This document shows, piece by piece, positions 16,332-24,294 of a DNA stretch of 64,000 nucleotides; the stretch's first letter is position 1; the number at the start of each line of letters is the position of its first letter. Source of the stretch: Mycolicibacterium tusciae (GTDB lineage Bacteria; Actinomycetota; Actinomycetes; Mycobacteriales; Mycobacteriaceae); assembly GCF_002086795.1 (NCBI RefSeq), contig NZ_MVIM01000011.1, positions 62,001-126,000 of the forward strand. The letters run 5' to 3'. Below the pieces are notes generated by a model. That model was given only the letters and a program-made list of their open reading frames with translations. It ran no database searches and was not told the DNA's origin. A program made the translations under genes and the position numbers.

Positions 16332-17042
16332 TTACGGCGTGATTTTTGTTTCCGCGTCGATGACATCCGTTGCCGCGCCGACGATGTCGCCCTGGTTCTC
16401 CAGGCCGTCGGCGTTGAGCTGCAGAACGTAGAGGCCGTCGGCTCCGGGGATCACGACGGTTTTCTGGGCGACGATCTTGGTCTGCCCCTCCGAGTCCCAG
16501 GTGCCGCCGAGCTGGTAGGCCGGGTAGTCGCCGAGCGTGCTGTTCTCACCCTCGTTCGACGCGCTCCAGCCCGGCAGGTTCTGCAGTTCGCCGGGCGCCA
16601 GGTCGATGATCTGCTGCGGGTCGACGTTGCCGGTCAGCTTCGAAACCAGCGCGACGATGCTCGGCGAGTACTCGGCGGCTTCGGGGCCGGTGTAGATGAT
16701 GGCGCCGTAGGCCCACTCGGGGGTGTTCTCGCCGGCCGGCTCCCAGCCCTCGGGGATCGGCAGGTCGATGGTGGGTGAGCCCGGGTCGCCGCGCTTGACC
16801 GGCGTCTCCTGGATGTTGTTCTCCTTGATGTAGCTGGCGATCGTCGGGTTCGGGCCGGCGGCATCCTCATCGCGCGGAGCGACTTTGGCCGTCGTCGTCG
16901 GTGCGGCCTTGGCCGTGGTGGTCGTCGTGGTCTCCGACTCGCTGGTGCTCGGTTCGGTCTTGGTGTCCGAGCCGCAGCCCGACAACACCAGGGCCAGAGC
17001 GGCAGCCAACGCCGCCGCTCCGGTGATCGCCGTGCGCCTCAT
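16332..17042 (-). CDS. LpqN/LpqT-family lipoprotein
   Basis: This 236-residue protein begins MRRTAITGAAALAAALALVL and has the lipobox LSGC, with Cys at about 23. A Ser/Thr/Ala-rich linker with a run of Thr follows, then a globular domain starting near residue 65 (TIASYIKENNIQETPVKRGD). Features such as TIDLPIPEGWEPA and PAYQLGGTW fit the LpqN family, which binds lipids at the mycobacterial envelope. It is transcribed alone, facing the hydrolase across a hairpin. The specific partner is unknown. Confidence 0.83.
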   Translation of the reverse strand: MRRTAITGAAALAAALALVLSGCGSDTKTEPSTSESETTTTTTAKAAPTTTAKVAPRDEDAAGPNPTIASYIKENNIQETPVKRGDPGSPTIDLPIPEGWEPAGENTPEWAYGAIIYTGPEAAEYSPSIVALVSKLTGNVDPQQIIDLAPGELQNLPGWSASNEGENSTLGDYPAYQLGGTWDSEGQTKIVAQKTVVIPGADGLYVLQLNADGLENQGDIVGAATDVIDAETKITP

Positions 17043-17243
17043 CAGTCACTCCTGTCGTCCTGCAACGCGTGTCGCCGTTCTCGGCAAACATGGCCGGTTG
17101 CTTTGGTCGTGACGAAGCGTAATCGAAAAGCGGCTCTATGAAGGGCGAGTAGTTCTACTCGATGTGAAATCCGGCAAACCGCAGCCGGGCCGTGTCCGAT
17201 TTGTTCACGACACCTCGCGGTGGACCGACATAGCGTCAGGGCC

Positions 17244-17642
17244 ATGGAGATTCGTCTGACATCAACCGTCTTTCAGGTATTCGCCAGCGACCTCACAGCT
17301 TCGCTGGCCTTCTACCGGCTGCTCGGGCTGCCGGTTCCCGGCTCCGACGCTCCGCATGTGGCGGTCGAACTGCCGGGAGGCAATACCTTGTCCTTCGACA
17401 ATGAGGAGACGATCGCGGCGATGCATCCCGGTTGGGCGGCGCCGTCGTCATCGCACAGCAGGGTTGCCCTGGCACTCGGTGTCGGCACGCCTGGCGAGGT
17501 CGATGCACTCTTCGAAAAGGTCACGGCGGCAGGTTATTCCGGCGTACTAACCCCATATGATGCGCCGTGGCAGCAGCGCTATGCGACCGTCGCCGACCCC
17601 GACGGCAACTGGGTGGATCTGTTCGCCGCACTGGAATCCTGA
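17244..17642 (+). CDS. VOC/glyoxalase-family protein
   Basis: This 132-residue protein has the paired beta-alpha-beta-beta-beta layout of the vicinal-oxygen-chelate family: FQVFASDLTASLAFYRLLGL at the N-terminus and YATVADPDGNWVDLFAAL at the C-terminus. The metal-ligand pattern cannot be settled by eye. ATG at 17244 is chosen over an upstream GTG at 17220. Its 3' end overlaps the convergent AraC-type gene by 64 bases, an unusually deep overlap that suggests conserved linkage. Members include antibiotic-binding and dioxygenase-like proteins. Confidence 0.8.
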   Translation: MEIRLTSTVFQVFASDLTASLAFYRLLGLPVPGSDAPHVAVELPGGNTLSFDNEETIAAMHPGWAAPSSSHSRVALALGVGTPGEVDALFEKVTAAGYSGVLTPYDAPWQQRYATVADPDGNWVDLFAALES

Positions 17643-18304
17643 CCGAACCACCCCAGCGGGACACCAGCGAGCGCGCGGACCTCGCGGTGCAGGTGCGATT
17701 GGTCGGCGTAGCCCGCGCAGGCCGCGACGTCGGAGAAGGGCAGCCCCTCATCGAGCAGCCGCCGGGCATGACGGAACCGCAGGATGCGTCGCAGCGTCGC
17801 GGCGCCGTAGCCGTAGACGGCGGTGCAATGGCGCTGCAGGGTGCGCGGTGACCAGCCGAGGGTCTGCGCGACATCGGCGACACCGGATCCGCTGGCGAGG
17901 CGGGCGGTGACCTGCCTCAGCTGCGGCAGCGTCCAGGGTGCGGTTTCGCCACGCGGGGTCTCGGCCGCCAGTTGTTCGGTCAGGTCGGTCAGTGACCGGG
18001 CCCGCGGCAGCCGTCGGAGATCGGAGAGCCCCACCCTGGTGTCGCGTATCTCGACCGCCGGAATCCCAAGCAGCCTGGGCAGGATGCCGGGCCGAAACCG
18101 CAGGCCGACGTACGGGTCTACGTCACGCGTCGTCATCAGCGGCGCGGTGTCCGGGCCCGCGACGACGATGTCGTCGTCCATCGCGATGAGATCCATGCAT
18201 CCATCGGGCAGCACCCGCACCGGTGCGGGCGGCCCGTCCATCGTCCACGCGACCTCGACCAGGTCGGCCAGCGCGGTGGTCGGCGCGTATTCGCGGTACC
18301 CCAT
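17579..18304 (-). CDS. AraC-family transcriptional regulator
   Basis: This protein of about 241 residues has an N-terminal sensing domain (VRVLPDGCMDLIAMDDD, GLRFRPGILPRLLGIPA) of the type found in many actinobacterial AraC regulators. The C-terminal double helix-turn-helix includes GVADVAQTLGWSPRTLQRHC and FSDVAACAGYADQSHLHREV. ATG at 18304 (MGYREYAP) is preferred. A GTG at 18349 would overlap the divergent PucR gene start. The VOC gene is convergent and overlapping, so it is a candidate target by neighbourhood only. Confidence 0.85.
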   Translation of the reverse strand: MGYREYAPTTALADLVEVAWTMDGPPAPVRVLPDGCMDLIAMDDDIVVAGPDTAPLMTTRDVDPYVGLRFRPGILPRLLGIPAVEIRDTRVGLSDLRRLPRARSLTDLTEQLAAETPRGETAPWTLPQLRQVTARLASGSGVADVAQTLGWSPRTLQRHCTAVYGYGAATLRRILRFRHARRLLDEGLPFSDVAACAGYADQSHLHREVRALAGVPLGWFGQDSSAANRSTQLPSGSATVA

Positions 18305-18341
18305 ATTGGCGAGAATAGACTCGGCTGAAAAGGAGAAGTGC

Positions 18342-19868
18342 GTGGTCACTTTGGACCGCTTGGTGAACGTGCTGGGGAGCTACGGCGTCCGACTGCGTTT
18401 CTGTCCGATACCGCGCTCCACGGAACTCGGCAGCGTCGTAGTGCACGAAGATGCAGGCGGCCGTACGGTCATCGGCGACGTGCTGCTGGCCATCGGGGCG
18501 CGTTCGGTGGACGAGGCCTTGCGGTGGGCGGTGTCGGCGCACGCCGTGGTCGTTCTTCTGCGTGACCACGATGACAACACCACCTTCGCCGGGATGGACG
18601 AGGGCGTCGCGATGATGGTTGTCGATGCATCGGTTTCGTGGAGCGAGCTTTCGGCTGTCGTCTACGGGCTGGTTCTGGAAGGTCGGGAAACCGAATCCGG
18701 CCGCGGTCCAACCGATCTGTTCGCCCTCGCCGATAGCCTGGCCGAGGTGGTCGGCGGCGCGGTCACCATCGAGGATCCGTTGTCGCGGGTACTCGCGTAC
18801 TCCACGATGCAGCAGAACGCCGACCCGGCGCGTGTCGCGACGGTCATGGATAGGCAGGCGCCGGCAAGTCTGCGCGAATTCTTCGAAACTCGTGGTGTTT
18901 TCACGCATCTGGCAAACTCTGACGAACCGCTGTTCGTCAGTCCGGACACCGATCGCGGAATGTCGGGCCGCATGGTCGTTGCGGTGCGTTCGGGGACAGA
19001 ACTCATGGGGTCGTTGTGGGTTGCCTGCCTCGAGCCGCTGGCCGAACCCGAACGGACCGCGTTGGCCGACGGGGCCCGCACAGTGGCCTTGCATCTGTTG
19101 CGCTCACGCGCCAGCGCGGATTTGGAGCGTCAGGTCGAATCCGAATTGGTGCTGCGACTCCTGAACGGCAGCCCCGATGCCGCGGCGTCGGCCAGCAGAC
19201 TCGGTTTGGCACCAGGCCGTATGCGCGTGATCGCGGTGCAGGCTTTCATCGACTTCGATCGAGACGCCGGTCTTCTCCTTGCCTTCGAGCGGGCGACGAC
19301 CGGGTTCGGTTGGTCACGTCCCGGCCGAAGTGCCCTCTGCGGCAACACGGTGTACACATTGTTGCCGGGCGAGCAGGCGGAGTCCGCTCGACGGTGGTTC
19401 GCGGGCCTGCAGGCGTCTCTGCCCGATCCGTTGACCGTGTTGGCCGGTATCAGCAAGGCGGCCGCGGCCACAGATCTGCCTGCGGCGCGTCAGGAAGCTG
19501 ACGAATGTCTCGCGCTGCACGGGATCAAGCCGCCTGATGCCCCGCCGCCGGCCTACGACGAGTCGTGGGACGAGATCCTGCTGCAACGGCTTCGGACAGC
19601 GGCGCGCTCAGGCCGGACCCCCGACCGCGGACCCGTCGCCGAGTTGCGACGCCACGACGCCGATAACACCACCGACTATGTATCGACTCTGAGGGCCTGG
19701 CTGGAGGCCATGGGCGACCCGGCCGAAGCGGGCAACCGATTGGGCGTGCACGAGAACACCGTGCGGTACCGCTTGCGCAAGATGGGCGAGATCACCGACC
19801 TTCAATTGGACGACGCCCGCAAGCGGCTGGCCATGATGATCGAACTCGCTGCCACTCAAGCCGACTGA
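18342..19868 (+). CDS. PucR/CdaR-family transcriptional regulator
   Basis: This protein of about 508 residues carries the PucR layout: an N-terminal sensory region, a central GAF-like segment (LAEVVGGAVTIEDPLSRVLA) and the C-terminal PucR helix-turn-helix (AGNRLGVHENTVRYRLRKMG). GTG at 18342 follows AGGAGA by 5 bases. It lies 125 bases before the DadA-like oxidase gene on the same strand. PucR regulators often control adjacent amino-acid or purine catabolic genes, so it probably activates that oxidase. It is divergent from the AraC gene. Confidence 0.86.
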   Translation: MVTLDRLVNVLGSYGVRLRFCPIPRSTELGSVVVHEDAGGRTVIGDVLLAIGARSVDEALRWAVSAHAVVVLLRDHDDNTTFAGMDEGVAMMVVDASVSWSELSAVVYGLVLEGRETESGRGPTDLFALADSLAEVVGGAVTIEDPLSRVLAYSTMQQNADPARVATVMDRQAPASLREFFETRGVFTHLANSDEPLFVSPDTDRGMSGRMVVAVRSGTELMGSLWVACLEPLAEPERTALADGARTVALHLLRSRASADLERQVESELVLRLLNGSPDAAASASRLGLAPGRMRVIAVQAFIDFDRDAGLLLAFERATTGFGWSRPGRSALCGNTVYTLLPGEQAESARRWFAGLQASLPDPLTVLAGISKAAAATDLPAARQEADECLALHGIKPPDAPPPAYDESWDEILLQRLRTAARSGRTPDRGPVAELRRHDADNTTDYVSTLRAWLEAMGDPAEAGNRLGVHENTVRYRLRKMGEITDLQLDDARKRLAMMIELAATQAD

Positions 19869-19993
19869 CGCACCGTTTGTCGGATCGCCACAACGGCGCC
19901 GCCGTTGGTTGTCCCCTCGCGGCAACCCTTGCCATCGCTGGTCAGGCCACCATGGGGTTATCCGTAGGTGGATTCAGCGATGGAGGTATGGCA

Positions 19994-21259
19994 ATGGTCG
20001 GCGACGAGCGTATCGATGGCGGTCCGCGGTCTGCGGTCGTGGTCGGCGCAGGCATCGTCGGATTGTCGACGGCATGGTTCCTGCAGGAGAGGGGAGTCGA
20101 CGTCACGGTGGTGGACCGCGCGGGCGTAGCCGCCGGAGCCTCCCGGGGTAACGCCGGCTGGATCTCACCCGCGTTGACGACGCCGCTGAACTCTCCGAAG
20201 CTGCTTCGCTACGGTTTGCGATCGTTGCGCGACCGGAACGCTCCTCTGCACATCCCGTTGTCCGCGGACACCGCACTGTGGGCGTTCCTGATTCAATTCG
20301 CAGCCAACTGTCGCCCGTCGGCGTGGATTCGCGCGGTGCAAGCCAACGTGCCACTCAACGAGGAATGCATCGAGGCATACGACGTTCTCGTCGGGAACGG
20401 GGTCGACGCGCCCGTGACCGATGCTCCGATCACGGCGGTGTTCCGAACGACCCGTGACGCGGAGAACATGTTGCGGGACCTCCGTGCCCTCGAGAACGCC
20501 GGACAGTCTGTGTTCGTGACCGGGCTGTCCGGTGAGGCACTTCGCGAGCAGGTTCCGCTGGCGTCGCCGGCGATCACCGCTGCGCTCAACATCAACGGTC
20601 AACGATTCGTGGATCCGGGTCGTTTCGTCACGGCCCTGGGAAGAGCTGTCGAAGAGCGGGGAGCCACCATCCGCACAGAGGATGTGCGGGACGTCTTCAG
20701 CTCCGGTAACTCAGCGACCGTGGTGCCCTACCGCGGCAAGCCGTTGACCGCCGACGCTGCGGTGATCGCCACCGGCGCGTGGTTGTCACGACTGGCGGGC
20801 AGCCGACTGCGGGTACCGGTGACGGCCGGTCGCGGCTACTCGTTCACCGTGCCCGTCGACCGGCCCATACCCGGTCCCATTTACCTGCCGGACGCGCGAG
20901 TGGCCTGCACTCCCTTCAACGGGGCACTGCGGGTCGCGGGCACGATGGAATTCCGCGACCCGCATGAACCATTGATGGCTGAACGTGTCGGCGCAATCGT
21001 CGCCTCCGTGAGCCCGCTGATGGAAGGGGTTCGCTGGGCCGAACGCAGCGACATCTGGGTCGGTCCGCGCCCGATAACCCCCGACGGCCTGCCATTGATC
21101 GGTGAGATGTCTCGCAACGTGTATGTCGCTGGCGGGCACGGCATGTGGGGTCTAGCACATGGGCCGATCACCGGCCGGCTACTCGCCGAACAGATCACCA
21201 CCGGCAAGCAACCCGAAGCCCTGCGGCCATTCGATCCGCTGCGGCGAGTTGTTACCTAG
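19994..21259 (+). CDS. FAD-dependent D-amino-acid dehydrogenase-like oxidoreductase (DadA type)
   Basis: This 421-residue flavoprotein starts with a Rossmann FAD site (VVVGAGIVGLSTAWFLQERG, then VVDRAG). It ends with the DAO-type FAD loop (IWVGPRPITPDGLPLIGEMS and YVAGGHGMWGLAHGPITGRL). DadA oxidatively deaminates D-amino acids to 2-oxo acids, passing electrons to the respiratory chain. ATG at 19994 lies 7 bases after GGAGG, while the earlier ATG at 19988 is only one base from it. A strong hairpin follows the stop. Substrates could also be N-methyl or imino acids. Confidence 0.87.
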   Translation: MVGDERIDGGPRSAVVVGAGIVGLSTAWFLQERGVDVTVVDRAGVAAGASRGNAGWISPALTTPLNSPKLLRYGLRSLRDRNAPLHIPLSADTALWAFLIQFAANCRPSAWIRAVQANVPLNEECIEAYDVLVGNGVDAPVTDAPITAVFRTTRDAENMLRDLRALENAGQSVFVTGLSGEALREQVPLASPAITAALNINGQRFVDPGRFVTALGRAVEERGATIRTEDVRDVFSSGNSATVVPYRGKPLTADAAVIATGAWLSRLAGSRLRVPVTAGRGYSFTVPVDRPIPGPIYLPDARVACTPFNGALRVAGTMEFRDPHEPLMAERVGAIVASVSPLMEGVRWAERSDIWVGPRPITPDGLPLIGEMSRNVYVAGGHGMWGLAHGPITGRLLAEQITTGKQPEALRPFDPLRRVVT

Positions 21260-21291
21260 ACCGAGGGTCTCGCCCGTTACGGGCACCGCGA

Positions 21292-21334
21292 GTCGTCAGG
21301 GGCGGCGCAGTTGTTGCGGCCCGCCCCTGACGAC
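21292..21334. terminator. Strong hairpin after the DadA-like gene
   Basis: The perfect 14-base arms at 21292-21305 (GTCGTCAGGGGCGG) and 21321-21334 (its complement) enclose a 15-base loop. It begins 33 bases after the DadA-like stop and ends 48 bases before the GreA-like start, so it should terminate the upstream transcript. No T-run follows. Confidence 0.75.
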
Positions 21335-21381
21335 AACCAAATACGGGCAACTGTCAGCTCTTCGCAATGAAAGGAACGAAT

Positions 21382-21849
21382 ATGACTAGTGCACAACGCG
21401 TCTGGATCTCCTCGGAAGCCTATGACGGTCTACAGCAGGAATTGGCCGCCCTGCGCCAATTGTGCAAGACCGCCGCTGTGGATGGGGATATCGGCGAAAA
21501 TGCCACCGCGATCCAGCGCGCCCGGCAAGCCCGGATACAACAGATTCATGACCTGCTCGTTTACGCTGTTGTGGGCGAGGACCCGCCCAATGACGGTATC
21601 GCCGAACCGGGCATGGTCGTCACTGTCCGATACGACGATACCGGGGATACCGAATCGTTTCTCTTCGGTGTTCGCGGCGCTGAGCATGGCGATATCGAGG
21701 TCTACTCTATTCAATCTCCGCTCGGCGCGGCCATTCTCGGTGCTCGTCCCAGTGAGCAGCGCACGGTCAAATCGCCAAGTGGTGCTGAGCTGCCTGTCAC
21801 AATGTTGGCAGCCGTTCCCTACGGTTTGCACACCGCTGAGATGGGTTAG
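21382..21849 (+). CDS. GreA-like transcription elongation factor paralogue
   Basis: This 155-residue protein, close to GreA length, has an N-terminal coiled coil beginning SSEAYDGLQQELAALRQL. The coil tip carries the acidic GDIGENA motif, which in GreA holds the residues that stimulate RNA cleavage. The C-terminal FKBP-like domain includes SPLGAAILGARPSEQRTV. It would enter the RNA polymerase secondary channel. Main mycobacterial GreA is encoded elsewhere, so this is probably a second, accessory copy. ATG follows AAAGGAA. Codon use looks less GC-rich than in its neighbours, which hints at transfer. Confidence 0.82.
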   Translation: MTSAQRVWISSEAYDGLQQELAALRQLCKTAAVDGDIGENATAIQRARQARIQQIHDLLVYAVVGEDPPNDGIAEPGMVVTVRYDDTGDTESFLFGVRGAEHGDIEVYSIQSPLGAAILGARPSEQRTVKSPSGAELPVTMLAAVPYGLHTAEMG

Positions 21850-21869
21850 CCGGGAGGACGAGGCCGAAA

Positions 21870-21908
21870 ATGATTGCGACGCTTCATGTCCGACCATGGA
21901 AGGAGTAA
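21870..21908 (+). CDS. Possible 12-residue leader peptide
   Basis: ATG at 21870, after GGGAGGACGAGG, encodes MIATLHVRPWKE and stops within the ribosome-binding site of the next small gene. Such an arrangement could couple translation of the two. It is very short and could be chance. Confidence 0.25.
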   Translation: MIATLHVRPWKE

Positions 21909-21911
21909 GAG

Positions 21912-22067
21912 ATGTTTTCATCACCCGAAAGGATCGCCGAAGGTCATCTCGGAAATCAGATGCGGCACAACGACGACCGTGTACTGGCACCTATCGCTCT
22001 GGAGCGATGGGAATCCGACGGGGGAGCAAGCCCGCGCCCACAGCGGTGGACTTACCCGAAGAACTGA
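21912..22067 (+). CDS. Small protein of 51 residues, unknown function
   Basis: ATG at 21912 is preceded by GGAAGGAG about 6 bases upstream. The frame encodes a hydrophilic 51-residue protein starting MFSSPERIAEGHLGNQMRHN and ending RPQRWTYPKN. It has no signal peptide or membrane segment. It lies 62 bases after the GreA-like gene on the same strand, so it is probably co-transcribed. It ends 11 bases before the convergent TRIC gene stop. No family is recognised. Confidence 0.5.
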   Translation: MFSSPERIAEGHLGNQMRHNDDRVLAPIALERWESDGGASPRPQRWTYPKN

Positions 22068-22078
22068 CAACACAGTCG

Positions 22079-22726
22079 CTAGCGCGAACCATTCTGTTCG
22101 TGGCGCCAGCCCGGCGGCTGCGGTGCGTGCAGGTCGAATCGGATGCCCACCACGCGGATAGCGAAGCAGACGAATGCCGCACCGAGTGCGGCAAACGTTC
22201 CGTGGTAGCCGAGGCTGTTGGCCGCGACCGCGCAGCTTGCACCGATGAGGGCGGGGATGGCGTAGAGCTCGCTACGTAGGACAACGGGAATTCGACCGAT
22301 CAGCACGTCGCGAATCGTGCCACCCCCCACGGCTGTGATCGCGCCGACAATGATCGCCTGCACCACACCGAATCCCATGTCGAGTGCCTTGTAGGCGCCC
22401 AGCACGGCGAAGACGCTCAATCCGATGGCGTCGAGAACGTTGATCACGGCGGCCAGTCGGTGAAGTACCCGGCTCAGCGCAAAGGCGATCAAGCCACCTG
22501 CCGCCGCCAGTGCGAGGTAGCGCCAGTCGACGAACGTAGCCGGTGGCAAGGCATTGAGCAGGATATCGCGGATGGTGCCACCGCCAAGGCCGGTGAACAT
22601 ACCGAGCGTGACGACGCCGACAATGTCCAGCCGCTCGGCGCGGACCGCGGTCAGCGCGCCGTTGAGCGCGAACGCGAAGGTGCCGACGAGATCGAGGATC
22701 AGCCACAGCGGTGAGTCAGCCAACAT
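22079..22726 (-). CDS. TRIC-type (UPF0126) cation channel/transporter
   Basis: This 215-residue integral membrane protein has about seven hydrophobic segments arranged as two repeats. Each repeat ends in the family signature GGGTIRD: GLGGGTIRDILL near residue 50 and AVGGGTIRDVLIG near residue 137. The family forms trimeric cation channels or transporters. A hydrophilic tail follows the last segment. The start is ATG at 22726. The gene lies 47 bases upstream of the FadD17 3' end on the same strand, but no functional link is evident. Confidence 0.88.
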   Translation of the reverse strand: MLADSPLWLILDLVGTFAFALNGALTAVRAERLDIVGVVTLGMFTGLGGGTIRDILLNALPPATFVDWRYLALAAAGGLIAFALSRVLHRLAAVINVLDAIGLSVFAVLGAYKALDMGFGVVQAIIVGAITAVGGGTIRDVLIGRIPVVLRSELYAIPALIGASCAVAANSLGYHGTFAALGAAFVCFAIRVVGIRFDLHAPQPPGWRHEQNGSR

Positions 22727-22773
22727 GACAGAGGTATACCGCGTGCGGGCTACCGTCGTCGCGACATCAATTC

Positions 22774-24294
22774 TCAGCGCGGAACGGGATACACCGGATC
22801 GTCGCAGTCAGTCCCTTCGGCCTGCAGCCGGCGTTTGATCACCTTGAACGTCTCGGTGCGAGGTAGGTCGGTGCCGACCCGCACATACGACGGCCATTGC
22901 TTGGGTCCGAGGTCGGATTGATCGGCGAGGAATCCGCGGAACTGCTCCGGATCGAAGGACGCGCCCTCGACCAACACCACGGCCGCCATGACCTGGTCTC
23001 CGACATCAGGCGCGGGGATCCCGTACACCGCCACTTCGACGACGTCGGGATGGCGCAGCAGCACCCGCTCGATCGGCGCTGAGCCGAGGTTCTCACCGTC
23101 GACGCGCATCCAGTCGCCGAGCCGTCCGGCGAAGTACGCGTAGCCGTTCTCGTCGCGGTAGGCCAGATCGCCGCTGTGGTACGCCCCGCCGCGCATCCGC
23201 TCGGCGTCGGCGCCCGGATCGTTGTAGTAACCCTCGAAACGCCCGGCGTTGGAGGTATTCACCAACTCGCCCGTGACGCCGGGCGGGCAGGGCTCCCCGG
23301 TCTCGACGTCGAGAATTTCGGTGCCTTCGGGCAGCGGGCCGAGCGCCCCCGGCGGGGTATCCGGTGTGCGGCCGATCGCGATGCCGCCCTCGGTCGAACC
23401 GAACCCGTCCATCACCAGGGTGTTGAACCGCTCGGCGAACCTGTCGACGTCGGCGGGTGCGCCCTCGTTGCCGTACACCGCGCGCAGCGGATTGTCGGCA
23501 TCGTCGGGTTGTTCGGGAGTGGCGAGCACGTACGACAGCGGCTTGCCCACGTAGTTGGCGTACGTGGCGCCGAACCGGCGGACATCCGGCAAGAACTGCG
23601 ACGCGGAGAACTTGCGCCGCAACGCAAGTGAGCTCTGCGAAGCCAGGCCTACCGACCAGCCGACCAGCACCGCGTTCGAGTGGAACAACGGCATCGACAC
23701 GTAGCACACGTCACGGGGGCCGAGCTCGAATCGTTGCGTCATCATCTGACCCGCGATGGCGACCTTGCCCTGGCTGCACTTGACCGCCTTGGGGTCCCCG
23801 CTGGTGCCCGACGTATAGATCAGCATGAACAGATCACCCGGATCGGCGTCATAGGCGACGACGGGCTCGTCGGCGTAGCGCGCTACCTCGGCTGCCCACT
23901 GCGGTGAGTCGACGTCGATGTGCTCGATATCGCCGACGACCGCCGCCGATGCCGAATCCGCAAGCACCACCTGGCAATCCGCGTGCGTGACGTCGCGCTG
24001 CAGCGCCGCACCACGGCGCACCGGGTTCAACCCCACCGGCACGATCCCGGTCAACCCCGCCGCCACCAGAACCGAGGAGAAGAACGGGGTGTTCTGCAGC
24101 AGCACACCGACATGCGGCGGCCGCTCAGGATCCATGCGCGCACGCAGCGCAGCCGCCACCGCAGCACCGTTGGCAATGTGCGCACGCCACGAGGTGAACG
24201 TGTCCTCGAAGTAGACCCCGCGGTCGTCGACGTCGACCAGCGGTGCGATCAGCGAGGTTACGGTGGGAAGCTCGCTTCCCGTCGCCGGATTCAA
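22774..24294 (-). CDS. fadD17: Acyl-CoA ligase FadD17
   Basis: This AMP-forming ligase of about 506 residues has the P-loop LIYTSGTSGDPKAVKCS, the motif LVMDGFGSTEGG and the hinge FAGRLGDWMRVDGENLGSAP. FadD17 activates shorter-chain sterol acids (C24-type) in M. tuberculosis. TTG at 24294 overlaps the fadE27 stop as TTGA, and no ATG or GTG fits nearby, so this rare start is chosen. It is the last gene of fadE26-fadE27-fadD17, the order of Rv3504-Rv3506, and would be induced through the KstR box at 26664. Confidence 0.9.
   Translation of the reverse strand: MNPATGSELPTVTSLIAPLVDVDDRGVYFEDTFTSWRAHIANGAAVAAALRARMDPERPPHVGVLLQNTPFFSSVLVAAGLTGIVPVGLNPVRRGAALQRDVTHADCQVVLADSASAAVVGDIEHIDVDSPQWAAEVARYADEPVVAYDADPGDLFMLIYTSGTSGDPKAVKCSQGKVAIAGQMMTQRFELGPRDVCYVSMPLFHSNAVLVGWSVGLASQSSLALRRKFSASQFLPDVRRFGATYANYVGKPLSYVLATPEQPDDADNPLRAVYGNEGAPADVDRFAERFNTLVMDGFGSTEGGIAIGRTPDTPPGALGPLPEGTEILDVETGEPCPPGVTGELVNTSNAGRFEGYYNDPGADAERMRGGAYHSGDLAYRDENGYAYFAGRLGDWMRVDGENLGSAPIERVLLRHPDVVEVAVYGIPAPDVGDQVMAAVVLVEGASFDPEQFRGFLADQSDLGPKQWPSYVRVGTDLPRTETFKVIKRRLQAEGTDCDDPVYPVPR

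Noticed and set aside
21389-22279. 296-codon open frame running through the GreA-like gene and beyond
   Set aside because: The GreA-like and TRIC genes explain this DNA, and the translation is low-quality (Ser/Arg/Thr-rich) with no domain. I keep instead the short frame with a good ribosome-binding site at 21912.
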